Assembly (NCBI GenBank): GCA_018812715.1
Contig: JAHJCT010000028.1
Coordinates: 1 to 64,000 of the forward strand
Length of the DNA stretch: 64,000 bases
Origin: Microcaldota archaeon
Lineage (GTDB): Archaea > Micrarchaeota > Micrarchaeia > Anstonellales > Bilamarchaeaceae
Direction of reading: 5' to 3'
This document shows, one piece after another, positions 29,765 through 40,278 of this stretch. The stretch's first letter is position 1. The number at the start of each line of letters is the position of its first letter. The notes beneath the pieces are model-generated. The model was given only the letters and a program-made list of their open reading frames with translations. It made no database searches and was not told where the DNA came from. The position numbers were made by a program, and so were the translations under genes.

Positions 29765-32041
29765 TTAACTTGATTCGAGCATCTTCATTTTTGTTTTCCA
29801 TTGCTCTATCGCTTCATTAAATTTAGCTTTTTCTAGGATCAAAATTGACTCCATTATCTGGCCCTTCATCAACACTATAACTGTTTTTTCCCCTATTGCT
29901 ACATAGCTTTGTGGTTGATGTTGCCCTAAATTCTTGGCTAAAGAGCGCAAATAGTTTCTCAGCTTCAATGCAAGAGCATTTACAACAGTATTACTTCCAT
30001 CAGAAAATTCGGTCAAAACAACGGCCTCTTTTTTGAGTATTATTATGCCTTTAATAAGATCTTTCTTTATCATTTCTCGCACTACTTTTTCAGGTGTAAT
30101 CTTCACTTTTTTTATGGCATCTCTATCCATAAGTATGCCTTCTTCTTTAGCATAACGGCCAAGCGCCCAAGTACGCAATGATGCTGGAATTGTGACAAGG
30201 GAGGAACTATATACCTCATCTTGTTCTTCAAGTAATTTTGCTATCATTTCTTTCCATTTCAACCAATTTTCATCTGCAAGCTTTTTCTTTTCTTTAAGGC
30301 TACTCCTCGTTCGCTCTGCCCGACCAAGATACTCATCTATAAGTGCTTTGCTTCGTGGGGTCATATTCTTAGCTAATGTGTCTATCTTTTCAGCTTGCAA
30401 ACCTGTTAGTGTGTCATATTCTTGGCTTACATCAAAGTTCTCTTCACTATACTGCTTTACTAATTCCCGCAATTCACTTATTCTATCCTTCAATTTGTCC
30501 GCCTTTGCAACAAATGCTTCCCTTTCACTTTTCATTACACTTCCATAAGCCTTTTCAAGCACAATTATTTTTCCAATATTTTCTATTGTGAAGTATACCA
30601 TCAATGTGCCTATGGCTATTAGCGCAATTCCTGTTGCCCCCATTCCATTTTCAAGTAAAAAATCTATAGATCCCAATAAGGGCGGAGATGTGATTGGTGG
30701 AACTGCCATAAATACGGAGACATATAGCCCCACCACCAAGAACAGTAAGGCGAAGACAATATCACTTTTCCACCTTACTTCCGTTCTTCCAAATGCTTTC
30801 CTAAATCCAGTTGTTGTAGTGGCTCCAGCCATCTTTTCGCTAACTATAGTAAATACCAGTATCACAATATTGTAGATGAATAAAAGGATTGCCAATGTCA
30901 GGCCGATCGTGATTCCCAGTGCAATATAGTAATTGCCGCCAAGGTTATCTAACAACAAGAAGATGAAATTTATTGGTATAAGCCCACTCAAGTTCACAGT
31001 CCTTACTGTTAATGTTGGCGTTTTCAGAGAACTCATCGCAGTTTCTGGTGGCACATCAGAATCAAATTCATAAATAAGTAGATAACCATCTTGAGATAAT
31101 TTTTCAGAATTCCATTCTATCTTAACAGTTCCCCCATTCTCATTAGCTACTAGTTTTTGAATTGATGATAGTTCCTCTGAATCAGCCACAACTGTTTGAG
31201 GGACAGTATCTGTAATCCCAATACCACCAACCTCGACACCAATTTCCCCTTCTTCTTTCTGTTCAGTTGGTTTTACTGAAATCATCATCCTATAATGATA
31301 TCCACTTACCTCAGTTCTATATACTCCTATTTTTTCAGCGGCATCAACAAGATAACTGACGCCAAAATCAGAGGCAGCACATAACTTCAATTCGTCATTT
31401 GCATATAATGGATTTGCATTTATTTGCCCTACTTTGCTTATCATAGTTCTTATCTTGCCAAGAAAAACATCCCTGTTTGCATCGGTTGTATTTCTAAGAT
31501 CAAAAACCATTCTACGTGAATCAAGAAGAAGTGAACGGATCTCATTATTTGCTTGGACATATGATATCATAGCTCCGGCCAATTCATCTTCATATGTCTC
31601 TGCAATGTTTCTACATTTTATTGAGGTACTAGAACACAATTTGCTGCATGTTGTTACATCAGAACAGACTACACTTGCAAGACCGATATTATTGCTACAT
31701 GCAGTATCTGATTGTATTCTTGTTTGTGAGAATTCTTCGAGACTCTGGTCTGCTATGAGAAGATCAACATCTGTTAATTCAGGATTAATTGAAGTATAGG
31801 TACCAGTTGTTTTTGTATTGACGGTGATTTGTCGTTGCACTTTCATATTTGCTTCATTTATTATTACTGGGCTAAAATCATAGATCGCATAATCAGAAAT
31901 ACCATCCCCATCAAGATCCTGTTCTTCAGTACTAATTAGTTGCTCGCTTTTTGTACCGGTAAAGCTCTTTTCCTCTATACATCCAAAACTTAACAACAGC
32001 ACTGCAAACAAGAATAACCAGAACCAACGCATGTGAAACAT
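29765..32041 (-). CDS. Membrane-anchored lipoprotein, hypothetical
   Basis: N-terminal lipobox LLLSFGC, several central TM segments, cytosolic-looking C-terminal coiled coil. Confidence 0.7.
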   Translation of the reverse strand: MFHMRWFWLFLFAVLLLSFGCIEEKSFTGTKSEQLISTEEQDLDGDGISDYAIYDFSPVIINEANMKVQRQITVNTKTTGTYTSINPELTDVDLLIADQSLEEFSQTRIQSDTACSNNIGLASVVCSDVTTCSKLCSSTSIKCRNIAETYEDELAGAMISYVQANNEIRSLLLDSRRMVFDLRNTTDANRDVFLGKIRTMISKVGQINANPLYANDELKLCAASDFGVSYLVDAAEKIGVYRTEVSGYHYRMMISVKPTEQKEEGEIGVEVGGIGITDTVPQTVVADSEELSSIQKLVANENGGTVKIEWNSEKLSQDGYLLIYEFDSDVPPETAMSSLKTPTLTVRTVNLSGLIPINFIFLLLDNLGGNYYIALGITIGLTLAILLFIYNIVILVFTIVSEKMAGATTTTGFRKAFGRTEVRWKSDIVFALLFLVVGLYVSVFMAVPPITSPPLLGSIDFLLENGMGATGIALIAIGTLMVYFTIENIGKIIVLEKAYGSVMKSEREAFVAKADKLKDRISELRELVKQYSEENFDVSQEYDTLTGLQAEKIDTLAKNMTPRSKALIDEYLGRAERTRSSLKEKKKLADENWLKWKEMIAKLLEEQDEVYSSSLVTIPASLRTWALGRYAKEEGILMDRDAIKKVKITPEKVVREMIKKDLIKGIIILKKEAVVLTEFSDGSNTVVNALALKLRNYLRSLAKNLGQHQPQSYVAIGEKTVIVLMKGQIMESILILEKAKFNEAIEQWKTKMKMLESS

Positions 32042-32070
32042 TTATTAGTCTTCTTTTAAAACCTTATTGC

Positions 32071-33324
32071 ATGGCAAAACAATTTCTTAACGACGTTCTT
32101 TCAATTATCAAACCAACCTCAGACGAACTGGCGAAAGAACTTCATTTTGCCAATGGCCTCATTAAACGCATACAAGCCAATGCTCCAAAGAACTCCGAGG
32201 TTGTTCTTACTGGTTCTGTAGCAAAGTGCACTTTCTTAAGGGATCAACGCGATGTTGACATTTTCGTTCTTTTTGATCGTTCTATGCAGAAAGAAAAATT
32301 AGAATCAACCATAAAATATATTCTTGAATCCACATTTCCAAAAATTGGTTATCAGGTAAGTTATGCTGAGCATCCATATGTCCGCTTTCATTTTGAAGGA
32401 AGACGCATAGATCTGGTACCGGCATATAAAATATCAAAAGCAGCAGAAAGAATAAGCGCAGTTGATCGTTCTGTACTTCATACTAAATTTGTAAAAAAAC
32501 ATCTAAAAGCCAAACAAAGAGATGAAGTTCTTCTTCTTAAACAATTCCTGAAAGCAAATTCTGTTTATGGCGCTGAAATAAAAATTGCAGGATTTTCTGG
32601 TTATCTTTGTGAACTACTTATAATCAAATATGGAACCTTCATGAAACTTTTACAGCATGCATCTAACTGGAAAGAGCCCATTTTTATCGATCTACAAAAT
32701 TATTATAAGAAAAAAAGGCCACCTCAATTTGATTTTTTTACTGTAATAGATCCTACCGATAAAAATCGCAATGTTGCTGCCGCAGTTTCAAGAGACAATT
32801 TTAAGAAATTTACAAAACTCTGCAAGACATTTCTAAAAAAACCATCAAAAACAGCATTCTTAAAAAAACCAGAAACGTTCGAACAAAAACTTTCCAAGAC
32901 AAAAGGAAAAACAATATTTACCATTTCTATGCCACGTCCAGATGTTGTTGATGATGTTCTATGGGGCCAATTACACCGAATGATGAAACAATTGAATCTC
33001 CATTTAAAAGATTTCAAACCCAAAAAGATCTTTGCTGATGATACTAGGCACATAATACGAATAGCAGTAGTACTTAGTTTATCGAAGCTTCCTTCTAAGA
33101 TGTTAATCGAGGGTCCGCCTCTGAAAATGAAACCGCATATCAAAGCGTTCAGAAACAAGCATAAGCGAGCCAGATTCATAAAACGAAAAAACAAGATCTA
33201 CGCAGAAGTTAATAATCCAATGACAAAACCAGAATCTGCTATCCAACATTTCTTCAAACACTTCAACAAATCTAAATCACATCTTGCCTATCCAGAAGAG
33301 ATGTTTATATTAGAACGTCAGTGA
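32071..33324 (+). CDS. cca: CCA-adding enzyme (archaeal class I tRNA nucleotidyltransferase)
   Basis: VVLTGSVAKCTFLRDQRDVDIFVLF, RIDLVPAY, GFSGYLCELLIIKYG. Confidence 0.92.
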   Translation: MAKQFLNDVLSIIKPTSDELAKELHFANGLIKRIQANAPKNSEVVLTGSVAKCTFLRDQRDVDIFVLFDRSMQKEKLESTIKYILESTFPKIGYQVSYAEHPYVRFHFEGRRIDLVPAYKISKAAERISAVDRSVLHTKFVKKHLKAKQRDEVLLLKQFLKANSVYGAEIKIAGFSGYLCELLIIKYGTFMKLLQHASNWKEPIFIDLQNYYKKKRPPQFDFFTVIDPTDKNRNVAAAVSRDNFKKFTKLCKTFLKKPSKTAFLKKPETFEQKLSKTKGKTIFTISMPRPDVVDDVLWGQLHRMMKQLNLHLKDFKPKKIFADDTRHIIRIAVVLSLSKLPSKMLIEGPPLKMKPHIKAFRNKHKRARFIKRKNKIYAEVNNPMTKPESAIQHFFKHFNKSKSHLAYPEEMFILERQ

Positions 33325-34565
33325 ATTTCTATCCGTTCTCCTATTAATGGAGCAATTGCGTCGTAACCATGTTCTTCCTTAAGCTCTTGGGCAAATTTTT
33401 CTGGTTTATCACCATGCACCAAAATTATCTTTTCTGGATTAGCTTTTTCGATAAAACTCATTATATCTGATCTTCCTGCATGTGCTGAGAGATCAAAATA
33501 TTCCACTGGCAAGTCTACTTGTAATTCCTGCTCATCTTTCATAATATATCCTTTGTTAAGAAGCAGCCAGCCATTAGTGTCTTCAACACAGTAACCTGTG
33601 AATATTAATTTTGAATTTTTATTAGCATGATATAGATAATTCAATATCGCACCGCCATTCAGCATTCCTGCCCCTGCAATTATTACAGACGGTGTTCTAG
33701 ACGCCTTCTTTTTATCTGATATGTTCTCGACAATATTTACACTTCTTACTGCCTTTCTAAAGCTTTGGGCCTCTCTAATGTATCGAGGATGTTTCATGTA
33801 AATTTTTGTAATATCTCTGCCCATCCCATCCACAAAAATTGGAATTTCTTTGTCATGATGCCTTAGAAGGGAGATCAGTTCCTGTGTTCTGCCAACTGCA
33901 AATGCAGGTAATAATGCATTTCCACCATCATCCAATGTTTCATATACCTCATGCATTAAATTTGCTTCAAGTTTTTTTCTTGGGGGGTGTTCTCTTTGTG
34001 CATAAGTTGTTTCCATTATCAGCACATCAACATCCTCTATTGATTCTGCTCCCTTGTGCATGTACGTGTTTTCGCCCTTAAAATCACCACTATAAACTAT
34101 TTTTTTCCCTTCATATCCTATATTTACAATTGCAGATCCACTAATATGCCCTGCATCAAGGAACTCTACTGTCGTTCCACCAGTTTCTATAGGATGATCA
34201 TATAATAGTGGTGTCCAGTACTTTAACGCTTTTTTGAAATGTTGCTTTCTATAAGGCAATCCATCCCCCATTATCTTCATCGAGTCCTGCCATAAGATCT
34301 CGCAGATATCCCGTGTTGGTGGCGTAGCATACCATCTTACTTTACTGTTTCGGTAAAATGAAGGCAAACAGCCACTATGATCAAGATGGGCATGAGAAAG
34401 AACAATAAAATCTGGATTCACACTTTCAAGGGGAAATTTAGGAAATCCACTCTTGTCAAAGATTTTTATTCCATAATCTAACATTATTTTTTTGTCAGTA
34501 CGGACCAAAAATGCACTTCTTCCCACTTCTCGTGAAGCTCCTAGACAATCAATAAAAAATCCCAT
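33318..34565 (-). CDS. Beta-CASP metallo-beta-lactamase ribonuclease (aCPSF-like)
   Basis: LSHAHLDHSGCLP, YSGDFKGENTYM, METTYAQREHP, IILVHGDKPEKFAQEL. Confidence 0.88.
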   Translation of the reverse strand: MGFFIDCLGASREVGRSAFLVRTDKKIMLDYGIKIFDKSGFPKFPLESVNPDFIVLSHAHLDHSGCLPSFYRNSKVRWYATPPTRDICEILWQDSMKIMGDGLPYRKQHFKKALKYWTPLLYDHPIETGGTTVEFLDAGHISGSAIVNIGYEGKKIVYSGDFKGENTYMHKGAESIEDVDVLIMETTYAQREHPPRKKLEANLMHEVYETLDDGGNALLPAFAVGRTQELISLLRHHDKEIPIFVDGMGRDITKIYMKHPRYIREAQSFRKAVRSVNIVENISDKKKASRTPSVIIAGAGMLNGGAILNYLYHANKNSKLIFTGYCVEDTNGWLLLNKGYIMKDEQELQVDLPVEYFDLSAHAGRSDIMSFIEKANPEKIILVHGDKPEKFAQELKEEHGYDAIAPLIGERIEIH

Positions 34566-34616
34566 AATGCCACATTACATAGAATGTTTTAATATTTTAC
34601 AGGTTTATGATACTTA

Positions 34617-35012
34617 ATGGCCTCCGGAAAACTCAACACCCTCTTCATACCACTTATCCTACTAACCATACTTTACATCTTTGCAATTATCTTCTTTCAT
34701 TTTGTTGAAGGGTGGAGTTTTTTGGACGCTACTTATTTCACAACTATGACTATCTCCACAGTTGGTTATGGTGATATTATCCCCACTACTGAACTTGGCA
34801 AAGTTGGCACAATACTGCTTGTATTTGCAGGCGTCTCACTTGCATTTTATCTAATCACAACTTTTGGTGTAATTCGTGAGAAAAAATTCGATCCACACAT
34901 TCAAAAGAGACTTGATGTGTTGCGTAGCATAACGACATTACAGACTAAGAAACTAGGGAAACACCAATTAAAGCATATAAAAAACAAGATGCGCGGAGCC
35001 AGAAGACCATGA
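34617..35012 (+). CDS. Two-TM potassium channel
   Basis: TMTISTVGYGDIIPTTELGK selectivity filter flanked by TM helices. Confidence 0.88.
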   Translation: MASGKLNTLFIPLILLTILYIFAIIFFHFVEGWSFLDATYFTTMTISTVGYGDIIPTTELGKVGTILLVFAGVSLAFYLITTFGVIREKKFDPHIQKRLDVLRSITTLQTKKLGKHQLKHIKNKMRGARRP

Positions 35013-35293
35013 GCGAATATTTTGTAGTTGAACCCTGCGCAACAGCTAATGGATTTGAAATTAAATTTAAAAAAGCTATAAATCTTGTAAAAGCCGAAGA
35101 AGCCATCTCTTCTCTTGGTAAAACCATTGCCAGCAGTCCGATTGTTTTGCTTGCAAAAATCAAGAATTATTCAGTAAGTGTTTATGCGAGTGGTAGAATA
35201 ATGATAAAATCCAATACAAAAATGAGTGAAAAATCCGCTGAACAACTTGCCAAAAAACTTTCCCATGCATTTGAAAAAGAGGGGGCTATATGA
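35009..35293 (+). CDS. Hypothetical protein, possibly TBP-like half-repeat
   Basis: SVSVYASGRIMIKSNTKMSEKSAEQLAKKLSHAF resembles the end of a TBP repeat (FSSGKIV...). Confidence 0.45.
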   Translation: MSEYFVVEPCATANGFEIKFKKAINLVKAEEAISSLGKTIASSPIVLLAKIKNYSVSVYASGRIMIKSNTKMSEKSAEQLAKKLSHAFEKEGAI

Positions 35294-35922
35294 AAATAGA
35301 TTTCCATGTCCATACTAATTCTTCCATTGATTCCATAATCAAACCAAAAGATCTTGCACAAAAAGCCCACCGATTAAAGATCATTCCAGCAATTACTGAT
35401 CATAACAACATGTGCAGTCATAAGGACATGACTTCTGAATTTATCCCAAGCGAAGAAGTAAGAACTGATCTGGGTGATCTTATTGGCCTATATTTAAATG
35501 AAGAAATTCCAAGAGGCATTTCTTTTATGGATGCATTAGATAAAATCCATGAACAAGGTGCTCTTTCTTATCTTCCACATATGTACGAAGTAACAAGAAG
35601 CGGCGTAATCCCATCTAAGGAAGAAATTTCCAAAATAGACATTATCGAAATTTTTAATGCACGCTGCCTTAATGATTATTTTAATGAAAAGGCCAAACAA
35701 TTTGCTAAACAACACAATCTTCTTGCAGCTGTTGGAAGTGATGCTCATTTTCTTTTTGAATTTGGCAGCACTTATGCTGAAGTTTCAGATTTTGATCTGA
35801 ATAATCCCAAAGCACTTCTTAAGGTTCTCCCAAAGGCAAAATTTGTGACAAAGAAAGCCCCATTCTTTGTTCGAGGCCCAACAAAAATCCTTAGCTTAGG
35901 AAAAAAGATATTCAAAATTTAA
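35290..35922 (+). CDS. PHP-domain phosphoesterase
   Basis: MKIDFHVHTNSSIDS, AITDHNNM, AVGSDAHF. Confidence 0.88.
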   Translation: MKIDFHVHTNSSIDSIIKPKDLAQKAHRLKIIPAITDHNNMCSHKDMTSEFIPSEEVRTDLGDLIGLYLNEEIPRGISFMDALDKIHEQGALSYLPHMYEVTRSGVIPSKEEISKIDIIEIFNARCLNDYFNEKAKQFAKQHNLLAAVGSDAHFLFEFGSTYAEVSDFDLNNPKALLKVLPKAKFVTKKAPFFVRGPTKILSLGKKIFKI

Positions 35923-36858
35923 TTATTTCTTATAAGCAACGTAAATATCCGCTTCAATCATAGTGTCATTATCATAATAGTGATGGGTAAAATAAACATT
36001 CCCCTCTGCATCTATTGTTGCTTCTCCTGCAAGGGTTGATATAATCTCTTCAGGAACCTGCCATTCCCCATTCACCTTTTTTGATCTCCAAAGCCCGTAA
36101 TTTTTTGAAATCCATAATTCATCTTCAGCAGGATTTAATGCAGGCCAACCTTCATCATATTCACTATTGACATTTTCCAGATTTTCAGGAACCTGCCATT
36201 CCCCATTCACCTTTTTTGACATCCATATATCCAATCCTCCTTTCCCGCCTTCTCTTGAGGAATGAAAATATAGCTCACTACCATCATTTGATATGTGTAA
36301 CTCTCCAACTTCATATTCTGGATTAAAATCTGCAATTTCTGCAATCGCCCATTTTCCATTTTTGAATTCAGAAGTAAACCAATGAAGTCCTGTATATCCC
36401 TCTCTCACTCCACAAATCCACACCTCATTATCCTGAAAAAATCCACAGCCATCTAAATGAGGTTTTCCGGGCTCAACAAACCAGATGCGCTCAGCATCGC
36501 TCCAACCACTTCCCTGTTTTTCAAACTTATAGATTCCAGTTACAGTATCATAAGCTTGTTCGATAACATCCATTTTGTTGTTTGGAGTAAACCAAACATA
36601 AAGCGTATTACCATCGGGCATGATAAATGCAGAATCTTCTGCTCCTCTTGTATTTACAGGATATGGTAAAGGAGCAGGTTCCTCATATTCATCAGAAAGC
36701 AATTGAGGTGGATTTTTGTCATTTTCAGGAGTCATCTTAATTGCGTCTTCAGGAATTTTTGATTCTCGGTCAATTTGTTCCATTTGTTCAGTACATCCAC
36801 TGATAAGAAGCAATCCCATTATGAGCAATACCGTTCTCATGATTCTACATGCACGCAC
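35923..36858 (-). CDS. Lipoprotein with PD40/TolB-like beta-propeller repeats
   Basis: Lipobox LLLISGC; repeated SKKVNGEWQVPE; SNDGSELYFHSSREGGKGGLDIWMS. Confidence 0.75.
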   Translation of the reverse strand: MRACRIMRTVLLIMGLLLISGCTEQMEQIDRESKIPEDAIKMTPENDKNPPQLLSDEYEEPAPLPYPVNTRGAEDSAFIMPDGNTLYVWFTPNNKMDVIEQAYDTVTGIYKFEKQGSGWSDAERIWFVEPGKPHLDGCGFFQDNEVWICGVREGYTGLHWFTSEFKNGKWAIAEIADFNPEYEVGELHISNDGSELYFHSSREGGKGGLDIWMSKKVNGEWQVPENLENVNSEYDEGWPALNPAEDELWISKNYGLWRSKKVNGEWQVPEEIISTLAGEATIDAEGNVYFTHHYYDNDTMIEADIYVAYKK

Positions 36859-36880
36859 GAAACATATTTAATCATAAGAT

Positions 36881-37972
36881 ATGTATCCATTCTTGATGGC
36901 AGGCGAATTTGTAGGAATAGAGATAGCTGTAATTGTTGTTACTGCTTCAATTATTCTTGCAGGCATTTTCATAGGTCTTGGCCGTGCTTTTGGTTATAAA
37001 CGCATAGAATATTTTGGGATAGAAGAACTAATCCAATCTGTAATTAATGCTGCAATAATAGGTTCATTCGCCGCAGTAGTTGAGTTAATAGCAGCTGTTA
37101 GTGCTAGCGTAGTTACTGAAACATGCGCAGAAGGAAATGTAGTCAACCAACTTGTCTGTACTCTTGAAACTGTCAATACAAATCTTTTCAGTTTTTTCCA
37201 AGAACTTGCTGCCATGATTATGAGCATTGGCTATTATCAAACACTTGAGCTTGATTTTGGCGCCTTTGCTATTTCTCCATTTGTCAATCTTAGTGCATTG
37301 TCAAATTCCTTCTCTGCCCAACTTCTATCTACTAATATTGTATTGTTACTTGTCGAACTCAATATCCATATAACAAACTTTATTGGTCAAAATGCGCTTG
37401 CACTTCTTTTCCCTGTTGGCCTTGTATTACGTACTTTGTTCGCAACTCGTAAGGTTGGCGGTTTTCTTATAGCTTTAGCTGTTGGCCTTTACTTATTTTA
37501 CCCAACATTTGTTTTGATATTTCCAGATCCTTCTACAAATCTGTATAATGCCACCATCACAATGGAGTCATTTAACAACAATAGTTTCTATGCAACTCTT
37601 CCAGTTGTAGATCTAAATGATAATTATGCTATCGCAGGGAAATTGGATATACTCAGTGGCCGATGTTTCGAAGAAAATCTATCAAATACATCAAACTGTA
37701 ATCAAACCCTTATAGATCAAGGATTACTAGTTAATATCTCAACTCTTCCAAACGTTACTATCTGGGGGCCAGCATTACCTGAAAATACTTCTCTGGATTT
37801 CACTGGTGATCTGACCTACGTTGTTCAACAAAACAACAATGCATTATCTATGTCGCTTTTATACTCAGTACTTGCCCCACTTTTTTCACTTCTAGTGACT
37901 GTTGTTTTTGTTAAAGAACTTGCAAATATTCTCGGCAGTGAGATAGGCCTTAAGACTATCACAGCTATATAA
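36881..37972 (+). CDS. Polytopic membrane protein, VirB6/TrbL-like by inference
   Basis: Multiple TM helices, FPVGLVLRTLFATRKVGGFLIALAVGLYLFYPTFVLIFP; upstream of VirB4-like genes. Confidence 0.6.
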   Translation: MYPFLMAGEFVGIEIAVIVVTASIILAGIFIGLGRAFGYKRIEYFGIEELIQSVINAAIIGSFAAVVELIAAVSASVVTETCAEGNVVNQLVCTLETVNTNLFSFFQELAAMIMSIGYYQTLELDFGAFAISPFVNLSALSNSFSAQLLSTNIVLLLVELNIHITNFIGQNALALLFPVGLVLRTLFATRKVGGFLIALAVGLYLFYPTFVLIFPDPSTNLYNATITMESFNNNSFYATLPVVDLNDNYAIAGKLDILSGRCFEENLSNTSNCNQTLIDQGLLVNISTLPNVTIWGPALPENTSLDFTGDLTYVVQQNNNALSMSLLYSVLAPLFSLLVTVVFVKELANILGSEIGLKTITAI

Positions 37973-38003
37973 TCTTTAAATATACCAATGGAGTGATAAT
38001 GTT

Positions 38004-38786
38004 ATGTTCCTTAATAGAGCAATAACAGCATTGGCTGTTGTCGGCGGTGTACTCGCCATTATTATTTCGCTTTTATCAGGAAATCCATTGTTTCCAATAA
38101 TCGCAGCTGTTTTCTTTACACTAACCCTGCTTCTCTGGAAATATGGATATTTGATTATTCCTGTTTTTACCAGGGCAACAAATATTGTAGAAATACGCGG
38201 CGGTTATGAAGTTCCATCTTCAAGAGATTACATCATAAAAAAGAATGAGAATGGCTATTATGCCTCTAAATTTCTAGAGGTTCGTTTCTATGAGAGTTCT
38301 ATGGACAAATCCAAAGATGAAAAACAGAATATGTTTGAGTCTTTTGAACGTGCAATAAGTTCCTTGAAATATATTGTAAAAATTTCCCTTATGGTAAGTA
38401 CTCTTGATTTATCAAAACATATTGATGAAATTAAAACCAAGAGAGGGGCTGCTGAAGCACGAAAATCCAAAGAAGCCAAATTAGCACGGGATGAATCTCT
38501 CAGACTTGATAGGGAACTTGCTTATTGGAACCGTCTACTAGATCGCATAACTCAAGGTGAAAGACCCGTTGAGGTGATCGCATTTGCATCTACTACTGCA
38601 TTCGGGCTTACAAGAGATGAAGCATTGAGTCGTGTTTCTCGCCAATCAAAAGAGCTAAGAACGATATTATCAAGTTCTTTGGGTTGTGATATAAGAGAAC
38701 TTAAAGATCTTGAAATGCTCAAATGCTTTGAATGGGAGTATTTCTTCCCGACTACACAGGAGGAGATCAAAGACCTCATGTTCTAG
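38004..38786 (+). CDS. TM-anchored VirB4 N-terminal-domain-like protein
   Basis: PrgI/VirB3-like N-terminal TM pair followed by VirB4-N-like ELAYWNRLLDRITQGERPVEVIAFASTTAFG...RTILSSSLGCDIRELKDLEMLKCFEWEYFFP. Confidence 0.6.
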   Translation: MFLNRAITALAVVGGVLAIIISLLSGNPLFPIIAAVFFTLTLLLWKYGYLIIPVFTRATNIVEIRGGYEVPSSRDYIIKKNENGYYASKFLEVRFYESSMDKSKDEKQNMFESFERAISSLKYIVKISLMVSTLDLSKHIDEIKTKRGAAEARKSKEAKLARDESLRLDRELAYWNRLLDRITQGERPVEVIAFASTTAFGLTRDEALSRVSRQSKELRTILSSSLGCDIRELKDLEMLKCFEWEYFFPTTQEEIKDLMF

Positions 38787-38820
38787 CCTTCTTTATAATT
38801 ATAACGAGGGAACAACAAGT

Positions 38821-40278
38821 ATGACTCTAAAACCTTCATATATGCTTTCAAAAGAACTTGCACAGAGGATGATTCTTGTTCATCCTCCAGAACCACGTAA
38901 AGAACTTCTTCTTTCGAGACCATCTAATGGCGTATATGTAGGGAAAACTAGATTTTTACGCACCCCTGTTTTCTGGAATCCAGTCAAGCTTATCAATCCC
39001 CATATTGCTGTTCTTGGTATAACCGGATCTGGAAAAAGTTACACAGTAAAGACTTTTCTCACGAGGGCGTCTCTTATTTGGAATACTAATGCTGTTATCA
39101 TCGACTGGGTCGGTGAATATGGTGATTGGGTAAGGCAGGCTGGCGGTACGGTAATTAATCTTGCAAAAGAACGTCTTAATATCCTGGATCTTGTTGGACT
39201 CCCAAAAAGAAGTAGAATAAAACAGCTAGTTTCTGCTCTTGATATTCTTCTTGATCTGAAGAGCTATCCTAATGAGCGTGATGAAATAGAAGATGCTCTT
39301 GAACATGTTTATATGCACGAATCAAAAAGAAAACCTGTTTTGATTGATGTCGTAAAACTCTTGGAACAACGTACCAAGAAAAAAGCAGCCAGGTTATTGA
39401 AAAGATTTACAGAAGAAGGCACTGACTTTTTTGCTGGGAATTCAACGCTTGACATAAAAAAACTCACAACAAGTGGTCTTGTATCAATCGATCTTCATGA
39501 ACTCCCCACAGAAGAAATGAGAAGTTTGGCTGGCCTTACTATTCTACAATATATCAAAGAGCTTATGCGAGCTGAAGGAATGAAAGAAGATCACGGGCAT
39601 GTCCGTCTTTTTGTTGTACTTGATGAAGCATGGAAAATTGCACAAGATGAAAGGAGCGATGTTATCTCAATAGTAAGAGAAGGGCGTAAATACAATTTCT
39701 CTCTCATTATTGCAACTCAAAATCCAACCGACATGCATAAAACAATATTCAGCAATATAGGTACAGTTTTCGTACTTCGTATGATTCTTCGTGAGTACAG
39801 GGACTATCTGAGGAAATCAATTGGTTATTCAGACTTTATAGATACTGAAATATCCAAATTTGGTGTGGGTGATGCTGCAGTTAACATGATCTTTGCACAA
39901 CGCCAATCTAAAGTAATGACATTCCTAATGGAAAAAATAGATGGAGAAGAGCCCCTTTTGATATATAAAATTAAGGGTGGGGAAATGATGGTTGAAATAG
40001 AAAGAGAACAATTTGTCCGGATGTTGTATGAACTTGGTCTTAGCGAAAGTCAACTTTCACTGTTAAGGTCTGAGTTTGAAAAAGGAGATGGAATGCTCGA
40101 TGGTGAACAACTTGTTGCAATTCTGGAAAAATTTGGTTATTCCAGGGCGGCTATAATTTCGTTTTTAAGGCAATTGGGCATTACTGAAAAAAATCTTGTT
40201 CGTATCTTCTCTTTGGTAAAGATGCGAAAAGCTACTAAAGGCGTTATAAACGTCGTTTTGGAGGATACAAATGCCTGA
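38821..40278 (+). CDS. HerA/VirB4-family ATPase
   Basis: Walker A GITGSGKSYTVKTF, Walker B LFVVLDEAWKI, REGRKYNFSLIIATQNP; ATG at 38821 preferred over the ORF-track start at 38710. Confidence 0.88.
   Translation: MTLKPSYMLSKELAQRMILVHPPEPRKELLLSRPSNGVYVGKTRFLRTPVFWNPVKLINPHIAVLGITGSGKSYTVKTFLTRASLIWNTNAVIIDWVGEYGDWVRQAGGTVINLAKERLNILDLVGLPKRSRIKQLVSALDILLDLKSYPNERDEIEDALEHVYMHESKRKPVLIDVVKLLEQRTKKKAARLLKRFTEEGTDFFAGNSTLDIKKLTTSGLVSIDLHELPTEEMRSLAGLTILQYIKELMRAEGMKEDHGHVRLFVVLDEAWKIAQDERSDVISIVREGRKYNFSLIIATQNPTDMHKTIFSNIGTVFVLRMILREYRDYLRKSIGYSDFIDTEISKFGVGDAAVNMIFAQRQSKVMTFLMEKIDGEEPLLIYKIKGGEMMVEIEREQFVRMLYELGLSESQLSLLRSEFEKGDGMLDGEQLVAILEKFGYSRAAIISFLRQLGITEKNLVRIFSLVKMRKATKGVINVVLEDTNA

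Noticed and set aside
32724-33194. 156-aa minus-strand ORF
   Set aside because: Antisense to the CCA-adding enzyme
38821-40278. Assignment of the ATPase as canonical HerA
   Set aside because: N-terminus lacks a visible HAS-barrel-like region and neighbours look VirB6/VirB4-N-like; kept as HerA/VirB4 family
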